From Persicaria tinctoria (Eukaryota; Streptophyta; Magnoliopsida; Caryophyllales; Polygonaceae), in assembly GCA_037127255.1 (NCBI GenBank), contig JBANSL010000009.1, forward strand, positions 33,935,475 through 33,999,474: a stretch of 64,000 nt of DNA, in the 5' to 3' direction. Both the position numbers and the translations under genes were made by a program. Below, in pieces: positions 33,043 to 45,882 of this stretch. The notes under the pieces were generated by a model that ran no database searches, was not told the origin of the DNA, and was given only the letters and a program-made list of their open reading frames with translations. How positions within the stretch are numbered: position 1 is the stretch's first letter; the number at the start of each line of letters is the position of its first letter.

Positions 33043-33389
33043 TTGGTTGATTACATGAGTAGCAGCTAGAATGCATTCTCCCTAGAATCTGATAGGTAAG
33101 CCAACATGTAACCTCATGGATCTAGAAGTTTCAACCAAGTGCATGTGCTTTCTCTTTACCCTTACATTCTATTGTGGAGTGTAAGGAACACTTTCTATGA
33201 TGCACAATTCCCTCTGAAGCTATAAAAAATTGTGCAACTTTTCTGAACAAACTCTGTTCCATTATCTGTTGTTAGATGTTTAATAGAGAAAGCAAACTGA
33301 TTTTTGACATAAGCCGCAAAGTCACAAATGGTTTTAAAACCTGCAATTTGTCCTTGAGCAAAAATATCCAAGCGACCCGGGTGCAGTCA

Positions 33390-34067
33390 TCAAGAACAGT
33401 AAGAAAGTAATGGAAGCCATTGTAAGTACGTAGCAACTTTGTATGGACCCCATAAATCCATATGTATTAGATCAAAAGGCCTAGAGGCTAAATTAACACT
33501 TCTATCAAAAGGTAAACTGTGATGCTTTGACATAGCACAAGTATCACAGTGGAAATCATTCAAGTCCACTTGCTTAAACATATGCAAATGTTTTAACTTA
33601 GAAACTGAAGTATGTCCAAGTTTAGCATGAGCAACATCTAGACTTGCACTAACTTTATTACAACTTCTACTAAAAATTATTGACTCTGTATGCTTGCTAT
33701 TCCTTTCACCAACCACCTTGTAAAGACCATTGCACCTAGATCCAGTGAGCACCACCTTCTTAGTTCCAAGGTCCTGGAAATAGAAATGATTTCGAGTGAA
33801 TAAAGCATGATCATCTAAAAGCTTCCCCACATATAACAACTTATGTTTAAAATCTGGCACGAGCAAGACATCAGCAAGAGTCAATTTATCTATCAACTGC
33901 ATTTGCCCCATGTCATTCACAATTTTCATTGAACCATCAGGAAAACCAATGTTAACTGATTTATCAAGAATACCTTTGTTCAAGAGATGGATCTTCCTTA
34001 ACAACAATATTGACATTAGAAGAAGATAGTTTGCCTGCAAAGTTTGCAAAAGAGTTTTCAACTCCAA
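33390..34067 (-). pseudogene. Protease C-terminus and integrase zinc domain, minus-strand Copia
   Basis: Shows DVLLVPDFKHKLLYVGKLLD, then HAKLGHTSVSKLKHLH, CDTCAMSKHHSLPF and HMDLWGPYKVAT with the first catalytic Asp of integrase. The protease active site (DSGA) that should precede it is not found; about 40 codons seem to be missing between the gag end and this frame. Confidence 0.8.
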
Positions 34068-34539
34068 CTTTGCCTTTCATCTTCCTCATAATCTCTTGAT
34101 AAACTGCATTCACCATTGCTGAATCAATTTGATTATCAGGCCGGAGCACTTCTATCACAATAATCTTCATCAAAAGGACTGTTTTGCACAAAAGGGTTCA
34201 TTGAACCAGTAGCAGCATTAGCAGATCCTCTAACACCTGATCCAGCAGCCCTTTCCTTTTCTTTCAATTTCTTAAACTAATCAGGAACCCCATGAATCTT
34301 GATGCACTGATCAATAGTGTGACCTTTCAAGCCATAATGATTGCAAGTTGACATCTGTTTGATCCTTTTAAGCTTCTTCCAATCCTTCTTAACAGGTTGA
34401 TTGCTTGGCTAGGTGGATGCGAACTCCTAAACTGGAAAGACCCAGAGTTTCTCCCAGCAGCTAGAGCACTAGAGTCAGAAGATAGAGATTGTGAGCTCCC
34501 TGAAGCCTCATTACCACTTTGGACTTGTTGTAAGATATA

Positions 34540-35220
34540 CTAGGCTCTGTTTATCCCGGGAAAAGGATCCATAACCAAGATCTGACTCCTACCAGCATCA
34601 TAGTTATCATTGAGACTCGCAAGCAGTTGAATAACCCTATTTTTTGACTCAATGTCAGTGATCTTTTTCTTCAAATCACAAGTGCATCTTCCAAGAGCTC
34701 CACAGTTGCATTCAGGTATCCCTTCAAGAACTTGGATCTCATCCCATAGTTTCTTGAAGGTGTTATACAAATCATCAAGCGACATGTTCCCTTGAGTAAT
34801 AGTAGAGAGTTTTTTTTCTTACTTGATAGATAAGAGGAGCATTTGATTGGCCAAACTATTCCACAATTGCATCCCATTACTGCTTACTAGAATCCACCAA
34901 ACATTAGACCCTCAACTATGTTTTTTGTTCATGGAATTGAGCAACCAACAACAAACAATAAAATCTGCACGTATCCATCTATGCAAATCAACATTATCTA
35001 CTGCAGGTCTAGCACATGAACCAGTAATGAAACCAAGCTTTCTCTTAGCCCCTAAAGCCATCATGACTCCTCTACTCCAAATCATGTAATTAGAACCATC
35101 AAATAAGATAACAACTAACTGCGATCCTGGGTGATCAGAGTTAGATAAAGGCTTGATCACCCCGGTTTGCTTGAGTAGCAGAGTCATCGATATCTCTTGA
35201 ATTAGAAGCAGAGTGATCAA
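34540..35220 (-). pseudogene. Gag remnant of the minus-strand Copia
   Basis: N-terminal frame 34912-35220 contains PLSNSDHPGSQLVVILFDGS and NYMIWSRGVMMALGAKRKLG, and closely resembles the gag start of the Copia at 39479. A second frame (34540-34785) has FKKLWDEIQVLEGIPECNCG and NDNYDAGRSQILVMDPFPGI. Frames are shifted between them. The two Copia elements are related members of one lineage. Confidence 0.8.
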
Positions 35221-35323
35221 TATCTCTTGAATTAGAAGTCATCCCAGTAGAAGGACTCAACATAAATCACGAAGATGTTATGCGGAAATATGATAAAGAG
35301 TAACAAATCAGAGGATCTCACCT

Positions 35324-35339
35324 GCAAGCTCTTATATCA
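35324..35339 (-). other. Mutated iMet-type primer-binding site
   Basis: On the minus strand TGATATAAGAGC follows the 5' LTR; it matches the TGGTATCAGAGC primer site at 10 of 12 positions. Confidence 0.65.
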
Positions 35340-35705
35340 TGTGAAGAAAACAAGATCAAAGATCAAATCTGAGCACAACAACTCAATATCAATGATTCAT
35401 CACTGTTTCATCAAAGAAATATGAGGCCATTGGAAAAAGATAGAAAACGGATGTATCAGCCTTCATTCATTCACTCTCATCAATCCCAAAAACCCTACCA
35501 CAAAGCTTATATAGTCAGAGGATCTCGTGTGTGATTGGCTCAACACAACAAGACAAAATAAGCTAGCTGTCCTTATTACAAACCGAAATGAAATGCATTT
35601 GTAGTGAGAGAAAATGCAATGCAAATGATAAAGGAATGAAGTGTGAAATAAAATGTGATCATGAGGAGAATCCAATACTCATGATGCACATTCATACTCT
35701 TCATA
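35340..35705 (-). repeat. 5' LTR of the minus-strand Copia
   Basis: Same 366 bp length as the other copy; a TATATAAGC TATA-type box is at about 35506-35514 on the minus strand. Confidence 0.9.
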
Positions 35706-36052
35706 AGATTGGAGTTTTGAAACTGGGATTAAGAGATAATAATTAAATTGTAAACAACTTTTTTTTTAATTGTTATAAGAACACAAAGACATTTTAAAAC
35801 TACGTACGCATTGAAAATTCACACACTAACATCAAACCACCTTCAACTTTTAGAGCAAAACTTAATACAACAAGAAACAAACCAGAAAAGACACTTTCCT
35901 CCAAGACTCGGATCATTTGAACACCCACATTCACTTGACACTTAATTTATAGTTTATTTTTGACACCAACATTTTTTTTCCTTAATCCACCCGTCCAGTC
36001 TTACTCATGCTACTAAAACTCACTTATCTTAGGCTTATTTTAATCAAGATTT

Positions 36053-37604
<1,552 letters not shown>

Positions 37605-37692
37605 TCACCTTTTGATCGGCAGTTTGGGATCTTTGTTTGTAGTGAGTGTTGCCAAGTGTGTGATGTTGGGTTTTCGGTTTCGATCACTAGCA

Positions 37693-37702
37693 GTATTTAT
37701 AG
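37693..37702 (-). promoter_or_regulatory. TATA box of the ACC oxidase gene
   Basis: CTATAAATAC on the minus strand, about 107 bp before the ATG; spacing fits a short 5' UTR. Confidence 0.6.
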
Positions 37703-39167
37703 AGGAAGTAAGAAAGGGTGGTTGAGCAAGAAAGAAGAAATAGGCAATTATTGTCAAAGTAAGAGGGATTTGTATTCCTGTGGTCTGGTTTTGAAGATGA
37801 CAGTTTATATATTTTAAAAATCGATTTTTCAAATATATATATATGCAGATAGGATAAGAGTAATAATTTGAAAATATTTTTCAAATTTTAATTAATTTAG
37901 CTTTTCTTATAATTAGATTTATAGGATCAATTATTTTTGTTGGTAGAGAATCTTTACCAATTTAAGATCTTTTCTTATGTCCTTAGAGTGGATAGAAATA
38001 CCATCTAAAATGGTAACGATGTCTCGGGTTCGATTCTTGTCTCCACCTCTTTTTTTGGGTGAAAAATGAAAATTCAAAGTTTACCTTGCTCCGTATCAAT
38101 GGGTGATCGGCACAAACTAGTTTACCTGATACGTCAGGTGCTCGGGGTTTACCACAAAATGTGATTCATCGTTATAAAAAACAAAAAATACCGTCTAAAA
38201 ATATTTTATAAATAAAATGTAGTGTTAGAAATTTGAGACACAAATGTCAAATGGGATATGATGAAAGTTGTTTTGGAATATTAGTAGTATATTTTGGAAA
38301 AGAATGTCTATTTGGATCGAACCTCTTTACATGGGAAGTGGGCCCACATGGTATGGAGATCTCTTCTGATTGGTGGATGTGGAGCTGTATGTGGGGACCC
38401 TTATTTGATGATTTTTATTGGTTCAGATATCATAGTGGTTTGCTACCTTCCAATGTAGCTTCCATCCATGATCTAATTTGCTTAGTTTAATGGTCGGTTT
38501 CGATGTCAGTTAACATCTTGGAACCTATCAACTAATGTTTCGAATCATTCGAGTTTTTTTCGATCCTAGCATCCTCCACACTCGAAGACTTCATTCCTTC
38601 GCAATATTGCCCTAAAATTGTTTACTAGCTAATAAGATCAGCATTATTGAAGGAACAGAATTATACAAATAAGGAGAAGAGGGTCTCAACATCACCCAAA
38701 CAATGACACGGCTCTATAGATGCCTGTTAAGATCGCTTATCGAAACTGTCAATAAAACAAGTTAGAATATATATATATATATACGAACTACTTTTTAACT
38801 GTCATTTAGGTTTATAATAGATACTTACCGCACTTATATATTGGGTTATGAGTTCTAACAGATGTTAATAACACCTTTTCAATTTGTCATGTGATGTTTC
38901 GTATCAGTCGTTGGTCGTGTGATGTTTCAGATTAATTTGCTTATGTAATTGAGATTAAAAAAAAATTAGTGGCTGGTCCTTGATAAGAAGTTACCTAGAA
39001 GTTGATCAATTTGTCTTCCATTGATGTAAAGGGAAAAAGATTCCTAACTAGGAATATTAATCACACCTTTGATATATTCTCGTGACTTGTGAGTCGTTAG
39101 GACCTATTTTAGCCACCTTAATTTGGTCACATTTTTACAAATCACAGGTTGTTTAAAAATGTTAGGA
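37703..39167. other. Intergenic region upstream of the ACC oxidase gene
   Basis: AT-rich with no convincing gene. An open frame at 38233-38490 is rich in Trp/Phe/Cys with no recognisable domain and is probably chance. A SINE-like piece with an internal promoter B box is at about 37978-38165. Confidence 0.5.
37978..38165 (+). repeat. SINE-like fragment (tentative)
   Basis: CTCGGGTTCGATTCTTG at about 38015-38031 resembles the B box of a tRNA-derived promoter, with a weak A-box-like TAGAGTGGATAG about 40 bp upstream. No target duplication was identified. Confidence 0.35.
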
Positions 39168-39172
39168 AAAAT

Positions 39173-39421
39173 TATAGACTATATGTGTACATATAGGTTG
39201 TTAGAATTTGGTTACAGCTTGGTTAAGCTTCACTGGTTAGATTGGGGTTAGTTTAGACTATGGTTAAGAGGTGTATAAATAGCTCTTTATGTAACTTGGT
39301 TAGACACACAGAAAATATACAGAAAATTCTCTCAAATCTCTCTTTCATTCATGGCGCCAAACACCTAGATCTAGGAGGAATTCGGTTGTGAACTTCATCA
39401 TCTGCTTGCTGTAAGTTCATA
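39173..39421 (+). repeat. 5' LTR of the young Copia
   Basis: Starts TATAGACTATATG, ends GTAAGTTCATA; TATA box TATAAATAG at about 39274-39282. Confidence 0.95.
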
Positions 39422-39433
39422 TGGTATCAGAGC
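39422..39433 (+). other. Primer-binding site (initiator Met tRNA type)
   Basis: TGGTATCAGAGC directly abutting the LTR. Confidence 0.95.
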
Positions 39434-39478
39434 CTTCACGATTGACAAACATCGTGTGAGCTCAGATTTGTTTTAAAA

Positions 39479-40730
39479 ATGGCGGAAAATCGAGTTATGG
39501 ATGATGGAACACCAGAATCTTCATCGGCAAACAATGGAGCAAGGAATCTGGGAGCGAACTATGTGGATCCATTATTTCTGTCCAACTCTGACCACCCCGG
39601 GATGCAGCCCGTGGCGACACAATTCAATGGAAGGAACTTCCATAGCTGGACAAGAGTTGTGAGGATGGCGCTGGGAGCTAAGATGAAGCTCGGATTCATC
39701 AACGACAAAGTGGAAAGACCTTGCGAGATCCATGAAGACTACGATCGTTGGCTTAGATGCGACTTCATGGTGACAAGTTGGATTATCAATTCCATGACGT
39801 CTAATCTAGTTGAGCACTTCGTGTATGTTACTTCGGCAAAGGAACTCTGGGCCGGAGGAGATTCACGAGAGGTTTGCAGAAGCAAATGCTCCATTGACCT
39901 ACCAATTGAAGAAATAAATTAGCGAGATCAAGCAGGAAAATCTCTCGGTGTCTGACTATTTTGGGAAACGGAAGAAGGCCTAGGATGAATTGCAGGAGAT
40001 AGAGCCATTCCCGATCTGTCTGTGTGGAGGATTGAAAGCATGTTCATGTACGATTGTGAAGAAATTGCTCGATCGGGAGGCTACGAACAAATTAATGCAG
40101 TTCCTCATGGGGCTCTCTGACACCTATGAAGGAATTCGCAGCAACATACTAGACATGGATCCTCTCCCGTCTGTGAATCGAGCTTTTCACATGGTGATAC
40201 AGATCGAGCGCCAGAAGGGGATTACTAGTGCAAATCCTACCACTCATGAAGTTCTGGCTGCAAGAAACTTTGGAACCTCTGGATCTGGAGATTTCAAAGG
40301 AAATTCAAACAACTCCGGAGCTAGTTCTTCAGGAAGCAAAGGAGGATCTAATCAAGTAGCTGATGGACAGTCATCTTCGTCCAACAACACCTCATGGAAG
40401 GGAGCAGAACAGAAGAAGGAGTACAAGAAGCAGAAGATGAAGCTCTTCTATAACTATTGCAAGGAGAGAGGACATGTTAAGGAAACCTGCTTCAAACTGG
40501 TGGGATTTCCGGACTGGTATAATGGACCTAAGCGTCCACAAGAGGAAAAGGTAGTGGCTACAGTTCATGACATGGTGATGGATTCAACTCCTCTCACTGG
40601 AGGAGATCAGGCTGGTGGTTTACAGGACATGAAGCTGGACAATGCAGTGGTTGCAGAAGTGATTAGAGCTATGAAAGGGAAAGGTGTAGCGGATGAAGGT
40701 GCACCTAGCTCAAGCTCTCTCAATTTTGCA
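39479..40730 (+). pseudogene. Gag of the young Copia
   Basis: Starts MAENRVMDDGTPES. Copia gag motifs: SNSDHPGMQPVATQFNGRNF, ALGAKMKLGFIN and FMVTSWIINSMTSNL. A one-base shift occurs at about 39850-39862, and two stops follow in the true frame (TAA 39914-39916, TAG 39981-39983). From 39990 the frame is open: FPICLCGGLKACSC, RSNILDMDPLPSVNRAFHMV, a Gly/Ser-rich linker, and a zinc knuckle reading NYCKERGHVKETC in which the first Cys is Tyr. So even a repaired reading would lack one zinc ligand. Confidence 0.88.
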
Positions 40731-41930
40731 GGTATGAATTTTGACACATCACTGGGAAAAGGTGGTTGTCACAGATCTGTGGATTGGATTGTGGACTCGG
40801 GGGCGTCTGATCATATAGTGTGTGACAAGGAGATGTTTGATGAACTACATCCTCTTGTGAAACCTATTGTGATAGGCTTTCTTGATGGTCTAACACAATC
40901 TGTACAGCATACTGGAGATGTTAGGATGAGCAACAACATTTCTCTCAAGAATGTGTTGTTCATGCCAAATTTTAAATACAACTTAATGTCTGTGTCTGAG
41001 CTGTTAGATGATCGGAGGTTTCTGTTTGTGTTCTCCAAATGGAATTGTTGGTTGCAGGACATTTCAACTGATCAAATTATTGAAGCTGGAACTCGAGTAG
41101 GTGGGATTTACAAGTTTGCTAGCTGGATTTAGATGTCTTCCTATGCAGTCTACCGGCATTAAGAGGGTCACTACTGATGAAGATGTGTCTCTCCATGGAA
41201 GGTTTTCAGCATCCATGAATAAGGATGTTCCAATAAATTTGCTACATGCTCGACTAGGACATGTTTCTGTTTCTAAAATGAAGCACTTAAACTGTGTTGC
41301 TGGTGCTGGTTTGCATACTTTTGATTGTGAAATTTGCCATTTGTCAAAATTACATAAGCTACCTTTTGTGAGAAGTACTTCTGTTGCTGCTCAGCCTTTT
41401 CAGTTGGTACATTTGGATGTTTGGGGACCATATGGTGTGGCCTCATTGTGTGGGGCAAAATATTTCCTCACAGTGGTTGATGATCACTCAAGGTCCACTT
41501 GGACTTTTCTTATGAGAGACAAAGGGCAGGTGGGTAGCATTGTTCATAATTTTCTGACTTTTGTTCAAACTCAATTTGGGACCACTGTGAAGAGTTTCAG
41601 GTCAGACAATGGGTCTGAATTTGACAACAAATACATGACTGATTTGTTTAGTGCTCATGTCATCATTCATCAAAAGTTTGTCCCTTATGTCCCTCAACAA
41701 AATGGGAGGGTGGAGAGAAAGCATAGGCATGTTATAGAAACCGCCAGGGCTATAAGACTTAATGCAGGTCTTCCTTTGAAATTTTGGGGGGAGTGTGTAC
41801 TGGGAGCTACACATCTTATCAATTTAATTCCTTTAGTTGTGCTTCAGTGGCAGTCACTTTATGAAATTTTGTTTCACAAGGCTCCAGATTACTCTAGTTT
41901 GAGAGTAATTGGTTGCCTCTGATATGCTCA
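40731..41930 (+). pseudogene. Protease and integrase of the young Copia
   Basis: Protease site DWIVDSGASDHIVCDKEMF is intact and is followed by NVLFMPNFKYNLMSVSELLD. A frame break near 41125 leads into HARLGHVSVSKMKHL, CEICHLSKLHKL and the integrase core: D in VHLDVWGPYG, D in FRSDNGSEFD, E in PQQNGRVERKHRHV. A TGA at 41920-41922 (after VIGCL) interrupts the frame, where a Cys codon is expected. Confidence 0.9.
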
Positions 41931-44146
41931 TATTCCTAGAATTCATAGGAGTAAACTAGAGGCCAGTGGGAGACCATGTGTGTTGCTGGGAGACCCTCCA
42001 GGCATTAAAGCTTACAAGCTTTATGATTTGGACACTCACAGAATTTTTGAGGGATGTGATTTTCAAAGAAGACAGGTTTCCTTTCAAAGATTCTGTTGGA
42101 GGTCTAAAGGATCTACTAACCATTGAGAGACAGTTGCCTAGAGTCATGTTTGGAGATGAGATACTACAAGTCAGTGAGAGACCAGCCAGGGAGGGTGGTG
42201 AGCAAGGTGAAAGTAATGAGTTGGGTAGGGGCAGTGCTCACTCCAGAGTCTCCATCAGTGGTTCAGGCATTAGAGGTAGGGATGACACTAATGTTGTTTC
42301 TCCTGACTCCCTTGAGTCACAAAGTAACAATGAGCACATCATTAGAGATCTGAGTGAGCCCATTGATAGAAATGTTACTCAACACATTCATCAGCAGTTG
42401 GCTGACAGAGCTGCTAGGAGGATCACTAGGCCAGCAAAGTTGCAGGACTTTGTATGCACTAATTTACCTACAAGAGATAGATATGCAGAGGGAGCTGCAG
42501 ACATCTCTTCTTCCAGGTCTGATGTGTTCTCAGTAGTGAAGCCTCGGGATTTGAACATCCATACTCCTGATTACATCCATGCTCTTTTCAATGTTTTAAA
42601 GGTGGTTGAACCTGCATCCTTTGCTCAAGCAAAGCAAGTACATGAATGGAGAGTTGCTATGTTATAGGAGTTGGATGCTCTTGAACATAACAATACTTGG
42701 ACTGTCACTACCTTGCCACTTGGAAAAAGAGCCATAGGTTGCAAGTGGATCTTTAAGATCAAATTCAGAGCTGATGGCCAGGTTGAAAGATACAAGGCTA
42801 GATTAGGGGCTAAGGGGTTCAATCAGGTCAAGGATAGAGACTATAAGGAGACATTTTCTCCAGTTGCTAAGTTTGCAACAATTAGAGTTTTGTTATCTCT
42901 GGCTTCCATTAGGCAATGGAATTTACATCAATTGGATGTAAATAATGCCTTTCTTTACGGCTATTTGGATGAAGAGGTGTATATGTCTCCACCTCCTGGC
43001 TATGTCAAAGCTGCTAGTGGGCAAATATGCAAGCTCAATAGATCCATTTGTGGTTTAAAACAGGCTAGCAGACAGTGGAATGTTGAGCTCACTAAGCACC
43101 TGGTTTCTTTGGGTTTCTCTCAGTCTAGGCATGACTACTCCTTGTTTACAAGGGCAGTAGGAGCTTCCTTTACTGTGGCCTTGGTTTATGTGGACGACAT
43201 GTTGTTAACAGGATGTGATGATGAGTTTATCCAGACAGTTAAGGCTTCCCTAGATAAGGCCTTCACTATCAAGGATCTAGGGATGGCTAGGTATTTCCTT
43301 GGGATGGAGATTTCCATATCAGACTCTGGCATCATGTTAAACCAAAGGAAGTATGTCATGGATTTACTGACAAATGCTTCAATGGTGAATTGTAAGCCAG
43401 CTAAATTTCCATTGCAAAGAAATTTGTACCTTAGTGCTCATGATGGAGATGTCTTGGAGGATCCAGAGTCTTATAGGCGTCTGGTTGGGAAATTGCTATT
43501 CCTCACCATGACACGACCAGATATTGCATATACTGTGCAGCAGTTAACCCAATTTATGTCCTCCCCTAGAGCTCCTCACCTTAGAGCGGCTCTGTTCCTC
43601 TTAAGATACCTCAAGAGCACTGTCCACAGTTCTCTGTTCTATCCTAGTGCCAGTTCAGTGAATGTTAGGGCCTATTCTGATGCTGATTGGGGCTCCTGCA
43701 GAGACACTAGCAGGTCTCTTACGGGCTATTGCATCTTCATTGGGGATTGTCTTGTGTCTTGGAAGACAAAGAAACACAAGACAGTCTCCAAATCGTCCAC
43801 TGAGAGTGAGTATCGCAGCATGTCACAAACTGGGAGTGAGATTGTATGGCTTACAGGGATTTTGGATGATTTGAGAGTGAGTTTTGACAAACCGATTTTA
43901 CTTTGTTGTGACAATAAATCAGCATTGCAGCTAGCCATGAATTCAGTGTTTCATGAACGAACAAAGCACCTTAGGGTGGACTGCCATTTCATTCGAGATC
44001 TTATCCTAGAAGGCCTCATTTCAACCATGTTTGTCCCAACGAATTTACAGATTGCTGATGTGTTTACTAAACCTCTGAGTGCTCAACACCATTTCTTCCT
44101 GTGTTGCAAGTTGGGTCTAATATTTCATCATACACGCCCACCTTGA
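41931..44146 (+). pseudogene. Integrase tail, reverse transcriptase and RNase H of the young Copia
   Basis: The integrase tail shows a frame shift near 42045, then VIFKEDRFPFKDS. A TAG at 42665-42667 lies just before RT. From 42671 to 44146 a 491-codon frame is open and complete: GCKWIFKIKFRADGQVERYK, QLDVNNAFLYGYLDEEVYM, CGLKQASRQWN, catalytic YVDDMLLTG, KDLGMARYFLGMEI, then RNase H with AYSDADWGSC, KSSTESEYRSM and HERTKHLRVDCHFIRD. The stop overlaps the polypurine tract. Confidence 0.93.
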
Positions 44147-44154
44147 GGGGGGGA
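44145..44154 (+). promoter_or_regulatory. Polypurine tract of the young Copia
   Basis: GAGGGGGGGA directly before the 3' LTR and overlapping the pol stop codon. Confidence 0.9.
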
Positions 44155-44403
44155 TATAGACTATATATGTACATATAGGTTGTTAGAATTCGGTTACAGC
44201 TTGGTTAAGCTTCACTGGTTAGATTGGGGTTAGTTTAGACTATGGTTAAAAGGTGTATAAATAGCTCTTTATGTAACTTGGTTAGACACACAGAAAATAT
44301 ACAGAAAATTCTCCCAAATCTCTCTTTCATTCATGGCGCCAAACACCTAGATCTAGGAGGAATTCGGTTGTGAACTTCAGCATCTGCTTGCTGTAAGTTC
44401 ATA
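44155..44403 (+). repeat. 3' LTR of the young Copia
   Basis: Same ends as the 5' copy (TATAGACT...TTCATA). Confidence 0.95.
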
Positions 44404-44408
44404 AAAAT

Positions 44409-45762
44409 ATTGTTAATTGTACTTCAGTCAATAAACTATATGGAATTCATTATTATTGCATAAAATTCTATTTTTACTGTAATTTTTGTCAGAAAGATAT
44501 ATAATTGTCAAGGTTGATTGATATATTGCCTCAAATCTAACCTATGTATTTATAATAATGGAATTATTCGTACCTATAAAGAATTTTGTAAGTATTCGAT
44601 CATATTTACAATAATTTATTCATAGAAATATAATTATTACATTATATACGAATAATTATATATACTGTTACATCCGATCTTAATAATTTGATTGCATATT
44701 CACATAGTAAAAAATGTTCACATACAATATATCCATCCTCTATGTTTATACTTTATATAGATATTGAATTACAAGGGAAATTTTTTTACATGCATGATGC
44801 ATCCAATGCAATTAAGTTCATGGACCCTGAATCTTATACAGATTAATACAGTACTTTCTTATACAAATTAATACTCCATAATAACCCATATATGTTGATC
44901 TACCTAATTCTAAATTTTACTCTTTTTTTTTTTTCAAAATGTTTCTTAACTTCATATTATAAATTGAAGTGATAGTACGATCTAGAGATCCATTTGTATA
45001 CCAACACAGCAGGGTGAATAACATTGGAATCTTGGAAACATAGGCCGTGATTTGTGAATATGCTATGTTTCTTTGGATGCTTTTGTGCACTTGCCATTAA
45101 TCTGACCATTTCCATGCATAATTAAGCATTCAAACAATCTGCAAGTGGGACTTTGGGAGGCACATCACATGCATCCAATTTCAAGGATTTTTATCATTTC
45201 TTCCACTAATTTATTTTAACGAGAATATATTTTCTTTTTCAATAACAGTCTTTCTATCTATACCCTTTGCATAGGATAAAAACCTTTTTTTACCAAACAT
45301 GGCATCAATAAAAAGCAATTTTTGAAAAAAATAAAATAATTTAATTTAGAGAAATGTTATTGTATGCCCCAAGGACGTAGAATATAAAAACCGCTTTAAT
45401 AATAGATAAGAATTAGATTCGCTTTTACGACAAAAGCCCGATTTAGAAATCAATCTAAAAGATGATTTAAGAAACAGATTTTCTATCATATACCCCAAGG
45501 GCGTAGGTTAACAAAACCTAATTAGGAATGATTACTCTTAATTAGTTAGTTATTTTAGCTTGTTTTAATACTACTGATTTCTTATGGTCAACATTTATTT
45601 GGTAGGGAATCTTTCCCAATTAGGCTTCTTAACCTATGACCATAGGATATAGATTAGAAAGACAGTTTAAGAATATCCTATCAAGAGAGTCACTGACTTA
45701 AAAACCGGACAAATCCCGATAAAACTAAGAATAAAAGTATATACAACAAGATTATCCATATA
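44409..45762. other. AT-rich intergenic region
   Basis: No coding frame of note. A sentence like TACCCCAAGGGCGTAG occurs twice (about 45364-45382 and 45490-45507) in an otherwise simple AT-rich stretch; its source is not recognised. Confidence 0.5.
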
Positions 45763-45771
45763 CAAAAAAAT

Positions 45772-45882
45772 CAGATCGGATCCAGTAGAGTTGTTAAAAA
45801 CTCTACCCGTAGAGTTGAAATAATCCTGGCCCTTGATTTACATCTACGGTTGTAGTTTTATCTGATTTTAAAATATTAAAAA
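45772..45882 (+). repeat. Left TIR of the Mutator-like element
   Basis: Starts CAGATCGGATCCAGTAGAG. It contains GTAGAGTT, its complement AACTCTAC and again GTAGAGTT within about 35 bp, so it can fold into a hairpin. The partner is 51053-51162. Confidence 0.93.

Larger units (their letters stand above)
30416..35705 (-). mobile_element. Ty1/Copia retrotransposon with 366 bp LTRs, minus strand
   Basis: Two 366 bp LTRs at 30416-30781 and 35340-35705, with a 5 bp target duplication AGATT at 30411-30415 and 35706-35710. Read on the minus strand the LTR runs TATGAAGAG...TTCACA, so its 5' end is TA rather than TG. The coding part is broken into at least six frames. The LTRs differ at several percent of positions by eye, so this element is older than the Copia at 39173. 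Confidence 0.9.
39173..44403 (+). mobile_element. Young Ty1/Copia retrotransposon with 249 bp LTRs
   Basis: LTRs 39173-39421 and 44155-44403, both 249 bp with five differences, and a perfect target duplication AAAAT (39168-39172 and 44404-44408). LTR ends are TATAGACT...TTCATA, not TG...CA. Full Copia order is present (gag, protease, integrase, RT, RNase H), with a few stops and single-base frame breaks. It lies upstream of the ACC oxidase gene and points away from it. Confidence 0.95.

Noticed and set aside
38233..38490. 85-codon frame upstream of the ACC oxidase gene
   Set aside because: Unusual residue composition, no domain, no splice context; treated as chance.
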